In this document: positions 8,869 to 17,169 of the stretch, one piece after another
Layout: each line of letters starts with the position of its first letter
How positions within the stretch are numbered: the first letter of the stretch is position 1
DNA from: Winogradskyella flava
GTDB taxonomy: Bacteria > Bacteroidota > Bacteroidia > Flavobacteriales > Flavobacteriaceae
NCBI RefSeq assembly: GCF_014243395.1
Contig: NZ_JACLCP010000001.1
Location: forward strand, 1,116,001 to 1,180,000
Reading direction: 5' to 3'
Length of the DNA stretch: 64,000 nt
Program-made: the position numbers and the translations under genes
Notes under the pieces: model-generated
What the model saw: the letters and a program-made list of their open reading frames with translations, nothing else
What the model was told of the DNA's origin: nothing
Database searches by the model: none

Positions 8869-11013
8869 ATGGCAATTTTAAATAAAATTAGACAGCGTTC
8901 ATTAATCCTAATATTGGTAATAGCATTGGCATTATTTGCATTTGTTATTCAAGGTGTAATTGATAATCCAAATGCATTTTCCAATACACAGGGTGTCGTG
9001 GCTACTGTGAATGGACAGGACATTGATAGAGTTGACTTTCAACAGAAAGTGAAAAACTATCAAGATCGAGTGGGTGGAAGAGTGACCTCTACACAAGCTA
9101 TGAATACAATTTACAGTCAAGAACTCCGCAAGATTGTTATGGAGAATGAGTATGAAGCTTTAGGATTGTCTGTTGAGAAAGATGAAATGCGTAATTTATT
9201 GAAAAACAGCTTTCAGTCTTATCCAGAGTTTCAAGATGAAAACGGAAACTTCGATGTTAATCGTCTAAATGCCTTTATTGTCAATTTGAAAGACCTCAAG
9301 GGTGATACTGCACCATTAGGGAATTTTTTGGTAAACTATGAAAGCTGGGCTAATAACGAACAGACTATTGCTTCTAATGCCATACAGCAAACTTATTATA
9401 ATATGATAAAAGCTGGTGTGGGAGCTACAATTGCAGAAGCTAAAGATGAGTATTTAGCTGATGCTAAAACTGCTGATATTCGTTATGTGCAAGTTCCATA
9501 CACATCTATAGCAGATAGTTTGGTAGAAGTATCAAAGTCTGATGTTAAGGCTTACATGAAAGCGCACGAAGATAAGTTTAAGGCAGACGCTAGTAGGGAA
9601 GTGGTTTATGTTGAGTTTAAGGAAGAAGCTTCTAAAGCAGATGAAGATGATATCATAGCAAGTCTATTGAAACTTAAGACAGATCAACCTTTATATAATG
9701 AAAGTAGTAAAAACATGGATACCATTCCTGGTTTTGATTCTGCGGCAGACATTGAAGAGTTCATTAATTCAAATTCTGATATTAAATACAACGATTCATT
9801 TTTAAGGTCAGCAGAATTATCAGCTACGGTAAAAGATAGTTTGATGAATCTGGAAATAGGTGAATACTATGGTCCATATAAAGATGGTGAGTATTTTAAA
9901 CTTTCCAAAATGATTGCTGTGAAGCAACTACCAGATTCTGTTAAGGTAAGACATATATTAGTGCCTTATATTGGAGGACAAAGAGCTGATGCATCGGTGA
10001 CTAAAACTCCAGAACAAGCAAAAGCAACTGCAGATAGCATCTTAGCAAAAATAAAAAGTGGCACTAAGTTTATGGATTTGTTGGAGTTATCTTCTGATAA
10101 AGTCAGTAATGAAAAGGATGGTGAGATTGAGTTTGCTTACAATGCTGGTATGGCTCCGGAATTTAAAGCCTTTTCTCTTGAAAATAAGGTAGGCGATGTG
10201 GATGTCGTAGGAACGTCTTTTGGATATCACGTTATTGAAATATTAGAACAAAAAAGTGTTAACAATGCATATAAGATTGGCACATTAGCTAGAAAGATAG
10301 AACCATCGGATCAAACACTTCAGGATGTGTTCAATAAAATGTCGAAGTTTGAAATTGCCGCGAAAGATGGGGAATTCACTGAATTGGCTAAAGAGCGAGA
10401 GTTAACCGCAAAACCAATTACATTTAAAGAATTAGATGAGAATATTCCTGGTCTAGGAAGTCAACGTCAAGTAGTACGTTGGGCTTTTGAGGAAGATACT
10501 GATGTTGGAGACTATAAAAACTTCCCTGTTTCTGGTTTTGGATTTATCGTAGCCAAGGTTGTTGAAAAGAATGACGAGGGAATGATGAGTGTTGAAGATG
10601 CTTCTGTTATTGCTGCTCCTGAAATTAGAAAAGAGAAAAAAGCAACAATGATTCGCGAAAAAATTAAGGCAAATACATTAGACGATATTGCCAAGAATCA
10701 AGGTCAAACTGTGAGAACAGCTGCGGCTTTAACTTTAAAAAATACAACATTGTCTGGTGCAGGTGCAGAGCCAAAGGTTATTGGTACAGCATTTGGTTTA
10801 GGTCAAGGGGAATCTTCACAACTTATTGACGGTGAAAAAGGTGTGTATATGATTGAAGTAACTAAGGTAACTGAGGCCACAGAGTTGGATAATTATACAT
10901 CGATAATGAATCGTTTAAATACAACGATTAGAAATTCGGTTCAGACTAAAGTGTACCAAGCTTTAGAAAAAGCTGCAGATATTGAAGATAATAGAGCAAA
11001 AACGGTTTACTAG
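8869..11013 (+). CDS. PpiD/SurA-like periplasmic peptidyl-prolyl isomerase
   Basis: A 714-residue chaperone-type protein. A single N-terminal transmembrane anchor (about residues 12-30) is followed by a SurA_N-like helical domain. A parvulin/PpiC domain at about 355-455 shows VKVRHILVPYIGG and FGYHVIEILE. A long C-terminal region has a second, weaker parvulin-like segment. This architecture (inner membrane anchor, large periplasmic part) is that of PpiD, which helps fold proteins leaving the Sec translocon. The length is somewhat above E. coli PpiD (623). It has its own predicted -7 box, and a bidirectional terminator follows. Confidence 0.9.
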   Translation: MAILNKIRQRSLILILVIALALFAFVIQGVIDNPNAFSNTQGVVATVNGQDIDRVDFQQKVKNYQDRVGGRVTSTQAMNTIYSQELRKIVMENEYEALGLSVEKDEMRNLLKNSFQSYPEFQDENGNFDVNRLNAFIVNLKDLKGDTAPLGNFLVNYESWANNEQTIASNAIQQTYYNMIKAGVGATIAEAKDEYLADAKTADIRYVQVPYTSIADSLVEVSKSDVKAYMKAHEDKFKADASREVVYVEFKEEASKADEDDIIASLLKLKTDQPLYNESSKNMDTIPGFDSAADIEEFINSNSDIKYNDSFLRSAELSATVKDSLMNLEIGEYYGPYKDGEYFKLSKMIAVKQLPDSVKVRHILVPYIGGQRADASVTKTPEQAKATADSILAKIKSGTKFMDLLELSSDKVSNEKDGEIEFAYNAGMAPEFKAFSLENKVGDVDVVGTSFGYHVIEILEQKSVNNAYKIGTLARKIEPSDQTLQDVFNKMSKFEIAAKDGEFTELAKERELTAKPITFKELDENIPGLGSQRQVVRWAFEEDTDVGDYKNFPVSGFGFIVAKVVEKNDEGMMSVEDASVIAAPEIRKEKKATMIREKIKANTLDDIAKNQGQTVRTAAALTLKNTTLSGAGAEPKVIGTAFGLGQGESSQLIDGEKGVYMIEVTKVTEATELDNYTSIMNRLNTTIRNSVQTKVYQALEKAADIEDNRAKTVY

Positions 11014-11033
11014 TCGTTAGATAATAAAAAATG

Positions 11034-11065
11034 AAAAGGCTTTACAGAAATGTAAGGCCTTTTTT
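11034..11065. terminator. Bidirectional terminator between convergent genes
   Basis: Stem AAAAGGCTTTACA / TGTAAGGCCTTTT with a GAAA tetraloop (11047-11050) and one G-T wobble. T-rich tracts are present in both directions. It serves the PpiD-like gene on the plus strand and directly abuts the stop of the GHMP kinase gene on the minus strand. Confidence 0.8.
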
Positions 11066-12005
11066 AGTTTAAGGCCATATCCTTATAGGGAAAAACAGTG
11101 CCGAAACCTTTAGTGCTAAAATAAGTAGTTGGATCGGTTTCTGAAGTCGCTAAAACAAAATCCCCTCCCCAAGCACCAAGGCTTTTTATTTCACCATTAA
11201 AATCGTTGAATAGTCTAGATTTTATGGTCTCTTGTTCAATCAAATTTGAAATTAATGCTTCATGCGCTTCCAAAAGAGTATCAAACTCAGAAAGTGTTTG
11301 GCAAGTAATTATCGATTCGGTTAATGTATTTATACGTCCTATGATTTTATCATCAACTTTATTAAGCGTCTTATAGGCCTTAATACCATCTCTGCTATTT
11401 TGTTTTTGGTTGAGGTAAACAAAATAAAGATGATCTTTAAAATGAGGGTTAAATTGGACGGATTCTACGATTGGACTTTTAGTGTTTTTAAGTTGATAAG
11501 TTATGGGCGTATTATTTTGGGCACACGCAATATCATAACCACTGCCTCCAAAAGTCTTTTCTAAAAGTTGATAGGCATCAACATTTGCCCAATTTGCAAT
11601 GTTATTTATTAAAGTTGATGATGTCCCTAATCCCCATTTTCGATTAAAATCTTGACGGGTTATAATAGTATAACCTTGGTTCGAAATCAAAAACTTAGGA
11701 TTTAAATCTTTTGCAGCATTTAGTATTTGTATCAGTCTATCAGAAATAAAGTTGTCATTCTGAACTTCTGTACTGAGTGGAGTCGAAGTATGTTTCGGAA
11801 TCTCATCACAATGAAGTTTAAATTTTTCCTCAAACCAAACAGTACCCAATTCATCATGACTTTTCCAATGAATGTTATTGTTATCGTTCCTTTCAACGGT
11901 TAAGCTTTGCCCATATTTGGTTGGAATAGCTAAAGCCTTTGCGCCATCTAAAACCACGTATTCTCCTGTAAGCAGTAGCTTTCCATTACTTCTAAAGGTT
12001 TTCAT
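11064..12005 (-). CDS. GHMP kinase of the GYDIA family (mevalonate pathway)
   Basis: A 313-residue small-molecule kinase. GHMP hallmarks are the N-terminal SNGKLLLTGEYVVLDGAKAL (about 6-25), the phosphate-binding loop KWGLGTSST (about 123-131, a variant of PxxxGLGSSA) and FGGSGYDIA at 152-160, the segment that names this Bacteroidota family. Its place one base downstream of HMG-CoA reductase points to phosphorylation of mevalonate or phosphomevalonate in isoprenoid synthesis. Which of the two cannot be decided from sequence alone. It is co-transcribed with HMG-CoA reductase from a predicted promoter near 13330. Confidence 0.85.
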   Translation of the reverse strand: MKTFRSNGKLLLTGEYVVLDGAKALAIPTKYGQSLTVERNDNNNIHWKSHDELGTVWFEEKFKLHCDEIPKHTSTPLSTEVQNDNFISDRLIQILNAAKDLNPKFLISNQGYTIITRQDFNRKWGLGTSSTLINNIANWANVDAYQLLEKTFGGSGYDIACAQNNTPITYQLKNTKSPIVESVQFNPHFKDHLYFVYLNQKQNSRDGIKAYKTLNKVDDKIIGRINTLTESIITCQTLSEFDTLLEAHEALISNLIEQETIKSRLFNDFNGEIKSLGAWGGDFVLATSETDPTTYFSTKGFGTVFPYKDMALN

Positions 12006-13307
12006 TTAGTTTCTCAGGTTTTCAATGGCTTCAACAACAGCACTGTGCGTGACTACATTGGTTTTAAAATGCTCCACTAGCTTTGTTTTTTCATCTTGGG
12101 TAGCTTCAAATTGATTGAGAATATTCATCAGGTGCATTTTCATATGTCCTTCTTGAATTCCAGTAGTGGTCAAGGATTTTACTGCACCGAAATTCTGGGC
12201 CAATCCGGCAACAGCAACAATTTGCATCAAATCTTTCGCTGTGGGTCTTTTTAGCATTTCAAGCGAAAATTTCACTAAAGGATGTAGACTTGTTAGACCA
12301 CCTACGGTTCCTAGTGCGAGTGGAATTTCAATCCAAAATTTAAAGACCTCATCGTCAATAGAGCAATGCGTTAAACTAGAATACTTTCCATCTCTTGCGG
12401 CATAGGCATGTACACCTGCCTCCACAGCCCTAAAGTCATTGCCAGTTGCCAGAACCACAGCATCAATTCCATTCATTATGCCTTTGTTATGTGTTACGGC
12501 TCTGTAAGGTTCAGTTTCTGCGATGCTAATGGCTTGCTTAAATTTTTGAGCGAACAATTCAGGATTAGAAATATCCTTGCTTTTTAATTCGGAAATTTCA
12601 CAAGATACTTCTGCTCTTACCAAACAATTTGGCACATAATTGGAGAGGATACTCATCACAATTTCTAAATCATCCTTTAAATGTGTTTCAGCTTCTATTT
12701 TAAATGTCTTTGCGAATTGCTCAAGACATGAATTGATAAAATTTGCACCCATAGCATCAAGCGTTTCAAACGTTGCATGCAATTGATAGTAGTTGTCTAA
12801 ATCTTTAGACTTATTTTTTAGTTCAATATTTAGAATACCTCCACCCCGTCGTTCCATATTCTTGGTAATTTCTGAAGTAGAAGCAATTAATTTTGATTTT
12901 ACACTTTCAAAAAATGATTTAAGTTTTTCAAAATTGCCATTGTACATAAAATGAACCTGGCCAATTTTTTCAGTAGAAATCACTTCGGCTTTAAAGCCAC
13001 CTCTATCCAACCAAAATTTTGCCGCTTTGCTAGCTGCTGCTACTACAGAACTTTCTTCGATAGCCATAGGTATCGTATATAGCTCGCTATTTATTGAGAA
13101 ATTTGGAGCAACGCCTAATGGTAAATAGTAATTGGTAATGGTGTTCTCAATAAACTCATCATGAAGCTTTTGCAGCTTCTCGTTAGAATTCCAATACTGT
13201 TTCACAAGGTCACGTGCAGTGTCTTTATTGTCAAAATAAGTCTCTAAAAGCCACTCAATCTTTTTAGATTTAGAAAGTTTGGAAAAGCCAGAAATAGCGT
13301 TTGGCAT
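12006..13307 (-). CDS. Hydroxymethylglutaryl-CoA reductase, class II type
   Basis: Interconverts HMG-CoA and mevalonate using NAD(P)H. The 433-residue sequence follows the class II (Pseudomonas mevalonii type) pattern: the N-terminal ISGFSKLSKSKK, MAIEESSVVAAAS with the catalytic Glu near 84, DAMGANFIN near 184-192, HNKGIMNG with Lys275, GNDFRAVEAGVHAYAARDG with Asp291, and QEGHMKMH with catalytic His388. It has no membrane anchor. Class II enzymes were once called degradative, but paired with a GHMP kinase it is likely biosynthetic here. It is the first gene of a two-gene operon. Confidence 0.93.
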   Translation of the reverse strand: MPNAISGFSKLSKSKKIEWLLETYFDNKDTARDLVKQYWNSNEKLQKLHDEFIENTITNYYLPLGVAPNFSINSELYTIPMAIEESSVVAAASKAAKFWLDRGGFKAEVISTEKIGQVHFMYNGNFEKLKSFFESVKSKLIASTSEITKNMERRGGGILNIELKNKSKDLDNYYQLHATFETLDAMGANFINSCLEQFAKTFKIEAETHLKDDLEIVMSILSNYVPNCLVRAEVSCEISELKSKDISNPELFAQKFKQAISIAETEPYRAVTHNKGIMNGIDAVVLATGNDFRAVEAGVHAYAARDGKYSSLTHCSIDDEVFKFWIEIPLALGTVGGLTSLHPLVKFSLEMLKRPTAKDLMQIVAVAGLAQNFGAVKSLTTTGIQEGHMKMHLMNILNQFEATQDEKTKLVEHFKTNVVTHSAVVEAIENLRN

Positions 13308-13328
13308 AGGTTAATCAGTTTTAGAAAG

Positions 13329-13336
13329 CAAAGATA
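13329..13336 (-). promoter_or_regulatory. Putative -7 box of the mevalonate operon
   Basis: On the minus strand this reads TATCTTTG, an exact TANNTTTG match, about 20 bases upstream of the HMG-CoA reductase ATG at 13307. No TTG at standard spacing was found. Confidence 0.45.
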
Positions 13337-13455
13337 CTTAGATTGGCATAAATTGTGTGCATTATCAATGGTTATTGCCGATTTACTGTTAATAATCACT
13401 GTTTTTTGCATAATTTTTAGTAAACTTGGCATTGCTTTATTGAAATAGAAAATTT

Positions 13456-15687
13456 ATGAAATTGAGACACGTCATTGCCATTATTGGATTTTTAACTACC
13501 TCCTTAATTTATTGTCAAAACAAGCAAATCTCCCTCGAAGATATCTGGAATGGGGAATTTCGAACAGAAAGAATGCAAGCTTTGCATTCCATGAAAAACG
13601 GTAAACAGTATTCAGTCTTAAATTTTGATAGAAGTACAAGAACTTCAACAATAGATATTTACGACTACAAAACCTTAGAAAAAGTAAAAACCTTGGTTTC
13701 TTCTGCCGATATTGAAGATATTCAAGGTTTTTTTGATTACACCTTTAGTGAAGATGAATCCAAAGTCATCCTAACCACCAACGAAGTACCCGTATTTAGA
13801 CGTTCGCGTTTAGGTGAATACTATGTTTATGATATTGAAAGTAAAGAATTAACCAAGGTATCCGATGATTTGGTTCAAGAACCAACATTGTCTCCTGATG
13901 CCAAAAAAATAGCTTACGGTTTTGAAAATAACCTTTATGTCAAAGATCTAAGTTCTGGAAAAATAGAACAAATTACAACAGATGGCTTAAAGAACAAGAT
14001 AATCAATGGTATTACCGATTGGGTTTACGAAGAGGAATTTAGTTTTGTAAGGGCTTTTGATTGGAACGCCAATAGTGATCAAATTGCTTTTATCCGTTTT
14101 GATGAGACTGATGTACCTGAGTTCTCTATGGATGTCTTCGGATCTGGTCTATACCAAACACAACAAGTATTTAAGTATCCAAAAGCAGGGGAAACCAACT
14201 CAAAAGTATCCTTGCATTTATATGATTTGAAATCTAAAAATGTATCAGCTTTAAAAGTCGATAAAGCCTATGAAGACTTCTATATTCCAAGAATAAAATG
14301 GACCAAAGATCCTAGTGTTTTGAGTGCGCAATATATGAATCGCCACCAAAATGAATTAGACCTTTGGATGATTAATACGCAATCCATGACTTCAGATTTG
14401 GTTTTGGCTGAAAAAGACAAAGCCTATATCGATGTCACTTTCAACCTAACGTTTTTAAAAGATAATAGCTTTATTTGGACGAGTGAAAAAGATGGTTACA
14501 ATCATATTTACCATTATGCTAAAGATGGTAAATTGATCAATCAAGTGACGAAAGGCAATTGGGAAGTGACCAATTATTATGGTTTTAATGAAAAAGCAAA
14601 TGCTATCTACTACCAATCTGTTGAAAATGGTTCAATCAATAGAGATGTCTATACCATTAAATTGAACGGTAAGGGCAAAAAGAGACTTACGAAATCTGAA
14701 GGTACCAACAGTGCTTCATTTAGTGCTGATTTCTCTTATTTTATTAATACACACTCAAGTGCAACATCGCCACCAGAATATACCTTACATAACGCAAAGT
14801 CTGGAGACCTGGTAAAAGGGATAAAGGATAATGATAAATTAGCTCAAAAGGTTGGGGACTTTGTGACTTCTAAAAAAGAGTTTAGTACTATAAATATCAA
14901 CGGCAACGATTTGAATATGTGGATGATTAAGCCAGCAAATTTTGATGAATCCAAGGAATATCCACTGTTTATGTATCAATATTCTGGACCAGGTTCGCAA
15001 CAAGTAGCCAATCGTTGGAATGGCACTAATGACTACTGGTATCAAATGTTAGCGCAGCAAGGCTATATTGTAGCATGTGTGGATGGAAGGGGAACAGGGT
15101 TTAAAGGTGCTGACTTTAAGAAAGTCACTCAAAATGAATTAGGAAAATACGAAGTAGAAGACCAAATAGCTGCAGCTAAAAAATTAGGAGCCTTACCCTA
15201 TATCGATGAATCTCGAATAGGAATTTGGGGTTGGAGTTATGGTGGTTTTATGAGTAGTAATGCCCTTTTTAAAGGTAATGATGTGTTTAAAATGGCAATT
15301 GCAGTTGCTCCAGTAACAAGCTGGAGGTTTTATGATACTATTTACACCGAACGCTATATGACCACGCCACAAGAAAACCCAAGTGGCTATGATGAAAATT
15401 CACCAATAAATCATGTGGATAAATTAAAAGGAGATTTCCTGTTGATTCATGGGTCTGGTGATGATAATGTGCATCTACAAAACACCATGCGAATGGTTGA
15501 AGCATTGATTCAGGCAGATAAGCAATTCGAATGGATGGTATATCCTGACAAGAATCATGGCATTTACGGAGGAAATACAAGGCTACATTTATATAAAAAG
15601 ATGACCAACTTTATCAATGAGACTTTAGGTGATAAGTTGGAAAAGAATGAAGAAGAAGAACAAGAAACAACTAAGATAAAAGGCTAA
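13456..15687 (+). CDS. Dipeptidyl peptidase IV (S9 family)
   Basis: A 743-residue secreted or periplasmic serine peptidase that removes N-terminal dipeptides, usually X-Pro or X-Ala. A signal peptide (MKLRHVIAIIGFLTTSLIYC, then QN) precedes the N-terminal beta-propeller (about 40-480), which carries the EE motif (DWVYEEEFSFVRAF) that holds the substrate N-terminus. The C-terminal alpha/beta hydrolase domain has the triad Ser594 (GWSYGG), Asp669 or 670 (GSGDDNVH) and His701 (KNHGIY). Two POT-family peptide transporters follow at once, so released di- and tripeptides are probably imported by them. The C-terminal tail is unusually Glu-rich. Confidence 0.93.
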   Translation: MKLRHVIAIIGFLTTSLIYCQNKQISLEDIWNGEFRTERMQALHSMKNGKQYSVLNFDRSTRTSTIDIYDYKTLEKVKTLVSSADIEDIQGFFDYTFSEDESKVILTTNEVPVFRRSRLGEYYVYDIESKELTKVSDDLVQEPTLSPDAKKIAYGFENNLYVKDLSSGKIEQITTDGLKNKIINGITDWVYEEEFSFVRAFDWNANSDQIAFIRFDETDVPEFSMDVFGSGLYQTQQVFKYPKAGETNSKVSLHLYDLKSKNVSALKVDKAYEDFYIPRIKWTKDPSVLSAQYMNRHQNELDLWMINTQSMTSDLVLAEKDKAYIDVTFNLTFLKDNSFIWTSEKDGYNHIYHYAKDGKLINQVTKGNWEVTNYYGFNEKANAIYYQSVENGSINRDVYTIKLNGKGKKRLTKSEGTNSASFSADFSYFINTHSSATSPPEYTLHNAKSGDLVKGIKDNDKLAQKVGDFVTSKKEFSTININGNDLNMWMIKPANFDESKEYPLFMYQYSGPGSQQVANRWNGTNDYWYQMLAQQGYIVACVDGRGTGFKGADFKKVTQNELGKYEVEDQIAAAKKLGALPYIDESRIGIWGWSYGGFMSSNALFKGNDVFKMAIAVAPVTSWRFYDTIYTERYMTTPQENPSGYDENSPINHVDKLKGDFLLIHGSGDDNVHLQNTMRMVEALIQADKQFEWMVYPDKNHGIYGGNTRLHLYKKMTNFINETLGDKLEKNEEEEQETTKIKG

Positions 15688-15715
15688 CTAACAATAACTA
15701 ACTAAAATAGATCAT

Positions 15716-17107
15716 ATGTCAACAGCAATTAAACAACCACATGAAAAGGAACTTTTTGGGCATCCAGTAGGATTATATGTGCTTTTCTTTACAGAAATGT
15801 GGGAGCGTTTCTCATATTATGGGATGAGAGCATTATTAGTGCTATACTTAACATCCAAGACTACAGATGTAAACCCAGGTGTTGGGTGGACTCAGGGTGA
15901 AGCTTTGGCCCTTTACGGATGGTATACTGCGTTGGTTTATATAATGTCCATTCCAGGAGGAATTTTAGCTGATAAGTTTTTGGGGCAAAAAAAATCTGTT
16001 ATTCTTGGAGCAATACTTTTAGTTATAGGACATAGTGTTTTAGCCATAGAGGCTATGTGGGCTTTTTATACAGGTTTAGCTTTTATTATTCTTGGAGTAG
16101 GCTGTTTAAAACCTAATATTTCTACTATGGTAGGTGGGCTTTACAAAAAAGGTGATGTTAGAAGAGATAAAGGGTTTACAATATTTTACATAGGTATAAA
16201 CATTGGTGCTTTCCTATCTGGATTAGTAGTAGGTTATGTAGGTGAGGTTCATGGGTGGCATTATGGATTCGGATTGGCAGGAATATTAATGGTGTTGGGC
16301 TTAATTCAATTTTTAGCTGGGCAAAAATATCTTGTGCATGTTGGAAATTACTTAGGTAAATCTGATAAGGTAGAAGATCAAGAAGCATACAAAAGACCAC
16401 TTAACAAAATTGAGAAAGATAGAGTAATCGTATTATTGATCTCATTCTTATTAATTATAGCATTTTTTGCAGCTTTTGAACAGGCCGGAGGCTTAATGAA
16501 CATTTATGCTAAAGAGAAGACTAATAGAATGCTAATGGGATGGGAAGTGCCAGCAACTTGGTTCCAGTCGTTAAATTCCTTTTTTATAATAACTCTAGGC
16601 GTTGGGATAGCAGCATTTTGGGCTAAACGTAAATTAAAGGGGACTGAAGCATCCTCTTTGTTTAAGATGATAATTGGTTTGGGTATTACAGGTATAGGAT
16701 TCTTATTTATGTCAGCAGCAGCCTCAGAATACGATAATGCAGGAACATCTGCTATGTATTGGTTGGTCTTGGCTTATTTATTTCATACCATCGGAGAGTT
16801 ATGTTTATCGCCAGTGTCATTATCTTTTGTTACAAAACTAGCTCCAGCAAAATATGCATCTATTATGATGGGAATTTATTTCGCTACTACAGGATTAGGA
16901 AATAAAGCTGCGGGTTTACTTGGTGAATCTTCATCAGTATTTGGTGAGTTTAAAGTGTTTACAGGAATAGCTATTTTTTGCATTGGTTTTGCTGCTTTGG
17001 TATTTATCTTCTTTAAGAAATTGAAAGTGCTTACTCATGGTGCTGAAGATAATGAAGTTGATTATAGTACTAAAGAAGCTGAAGGTTTCGAATTAGCAGA
17101 TAATTAA
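15716..17107 (+). CDS. Proton-dependent peptide transporter, POT family (1)
   Basis: A 463-residue inner membrane MFS protein of the POT/PTR2 family, importing di- and tripeptides with protons. The family signature ExxERFxYYG is intact (E27, E30, R31 in TEMWERFSYYG). The second signature region, GGILADKFLGQKKSVILGA, follows TM2, and LSPVSLSFVTKLAP lies near the C-terminal half. The hydrophobicity pattern supports about 12-14 helices. It starts 28 bases after the dipeptidyl peptidase stop, consistent with a joint transcript, and ends at a clear terminator. Confidence 0.93.
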   Translation: MSTAIKQPHEKELFGHPVGLYVLFFTEMWERFSYYGMRALLVLYLTSKTTDVNPGVGWTQGEALALYGWYTALVYIMSIPGGILADKFLGQKKSVILGAILLVIGHSVLAIEAMWAFYTGLAFIILGVGCLKPNISTMVGGLYKKGDVRRDKGFTIFYIGINIGAFLSGLVVGYVGEVHGWHYGFGLAGILMVLGLIQFLAGQKYLVHVGNYLGKSDKVEDQEAYKRPLNKIEKDRVIVLLISFLLIIAFFAAFEQAGGLMNIYAKEKTNRMLMGWEVPATWFQSLNSFFIITLGVGIAAFWAKRKLKGTEASSLFKMIIGLGITGIGFLFMSAAASEYDNAGTSAMYWLVLAYLFHTIGELCLSPVSLSFVTKLAPAKYASIMMGIYFATTGLGNKAAGLLGESSSVFGEFKVFTGIAIFCIGFAALVFIFFKKLKVLTHGAEDNEVDYSTKEAEGFELADN

Positions 17108-17118
17108 TCTTATTATAG

Positions 17119-17147
17119 CCCTTGTTTTAACTAAACAAGGGTTTCTC
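17119..17147 (+). terminator. Terminator between the two POT genes
   Basis: Stem CCCTTGTTT / AAACAAGGG (17119-17127, 17133-17141), followed by TTTCTCTTTT. It separates the two paralogous transporter genes. Confidence 0.75.
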
Positions 17148-17169
17148 TTTTCTAACTAAACTAACTATT

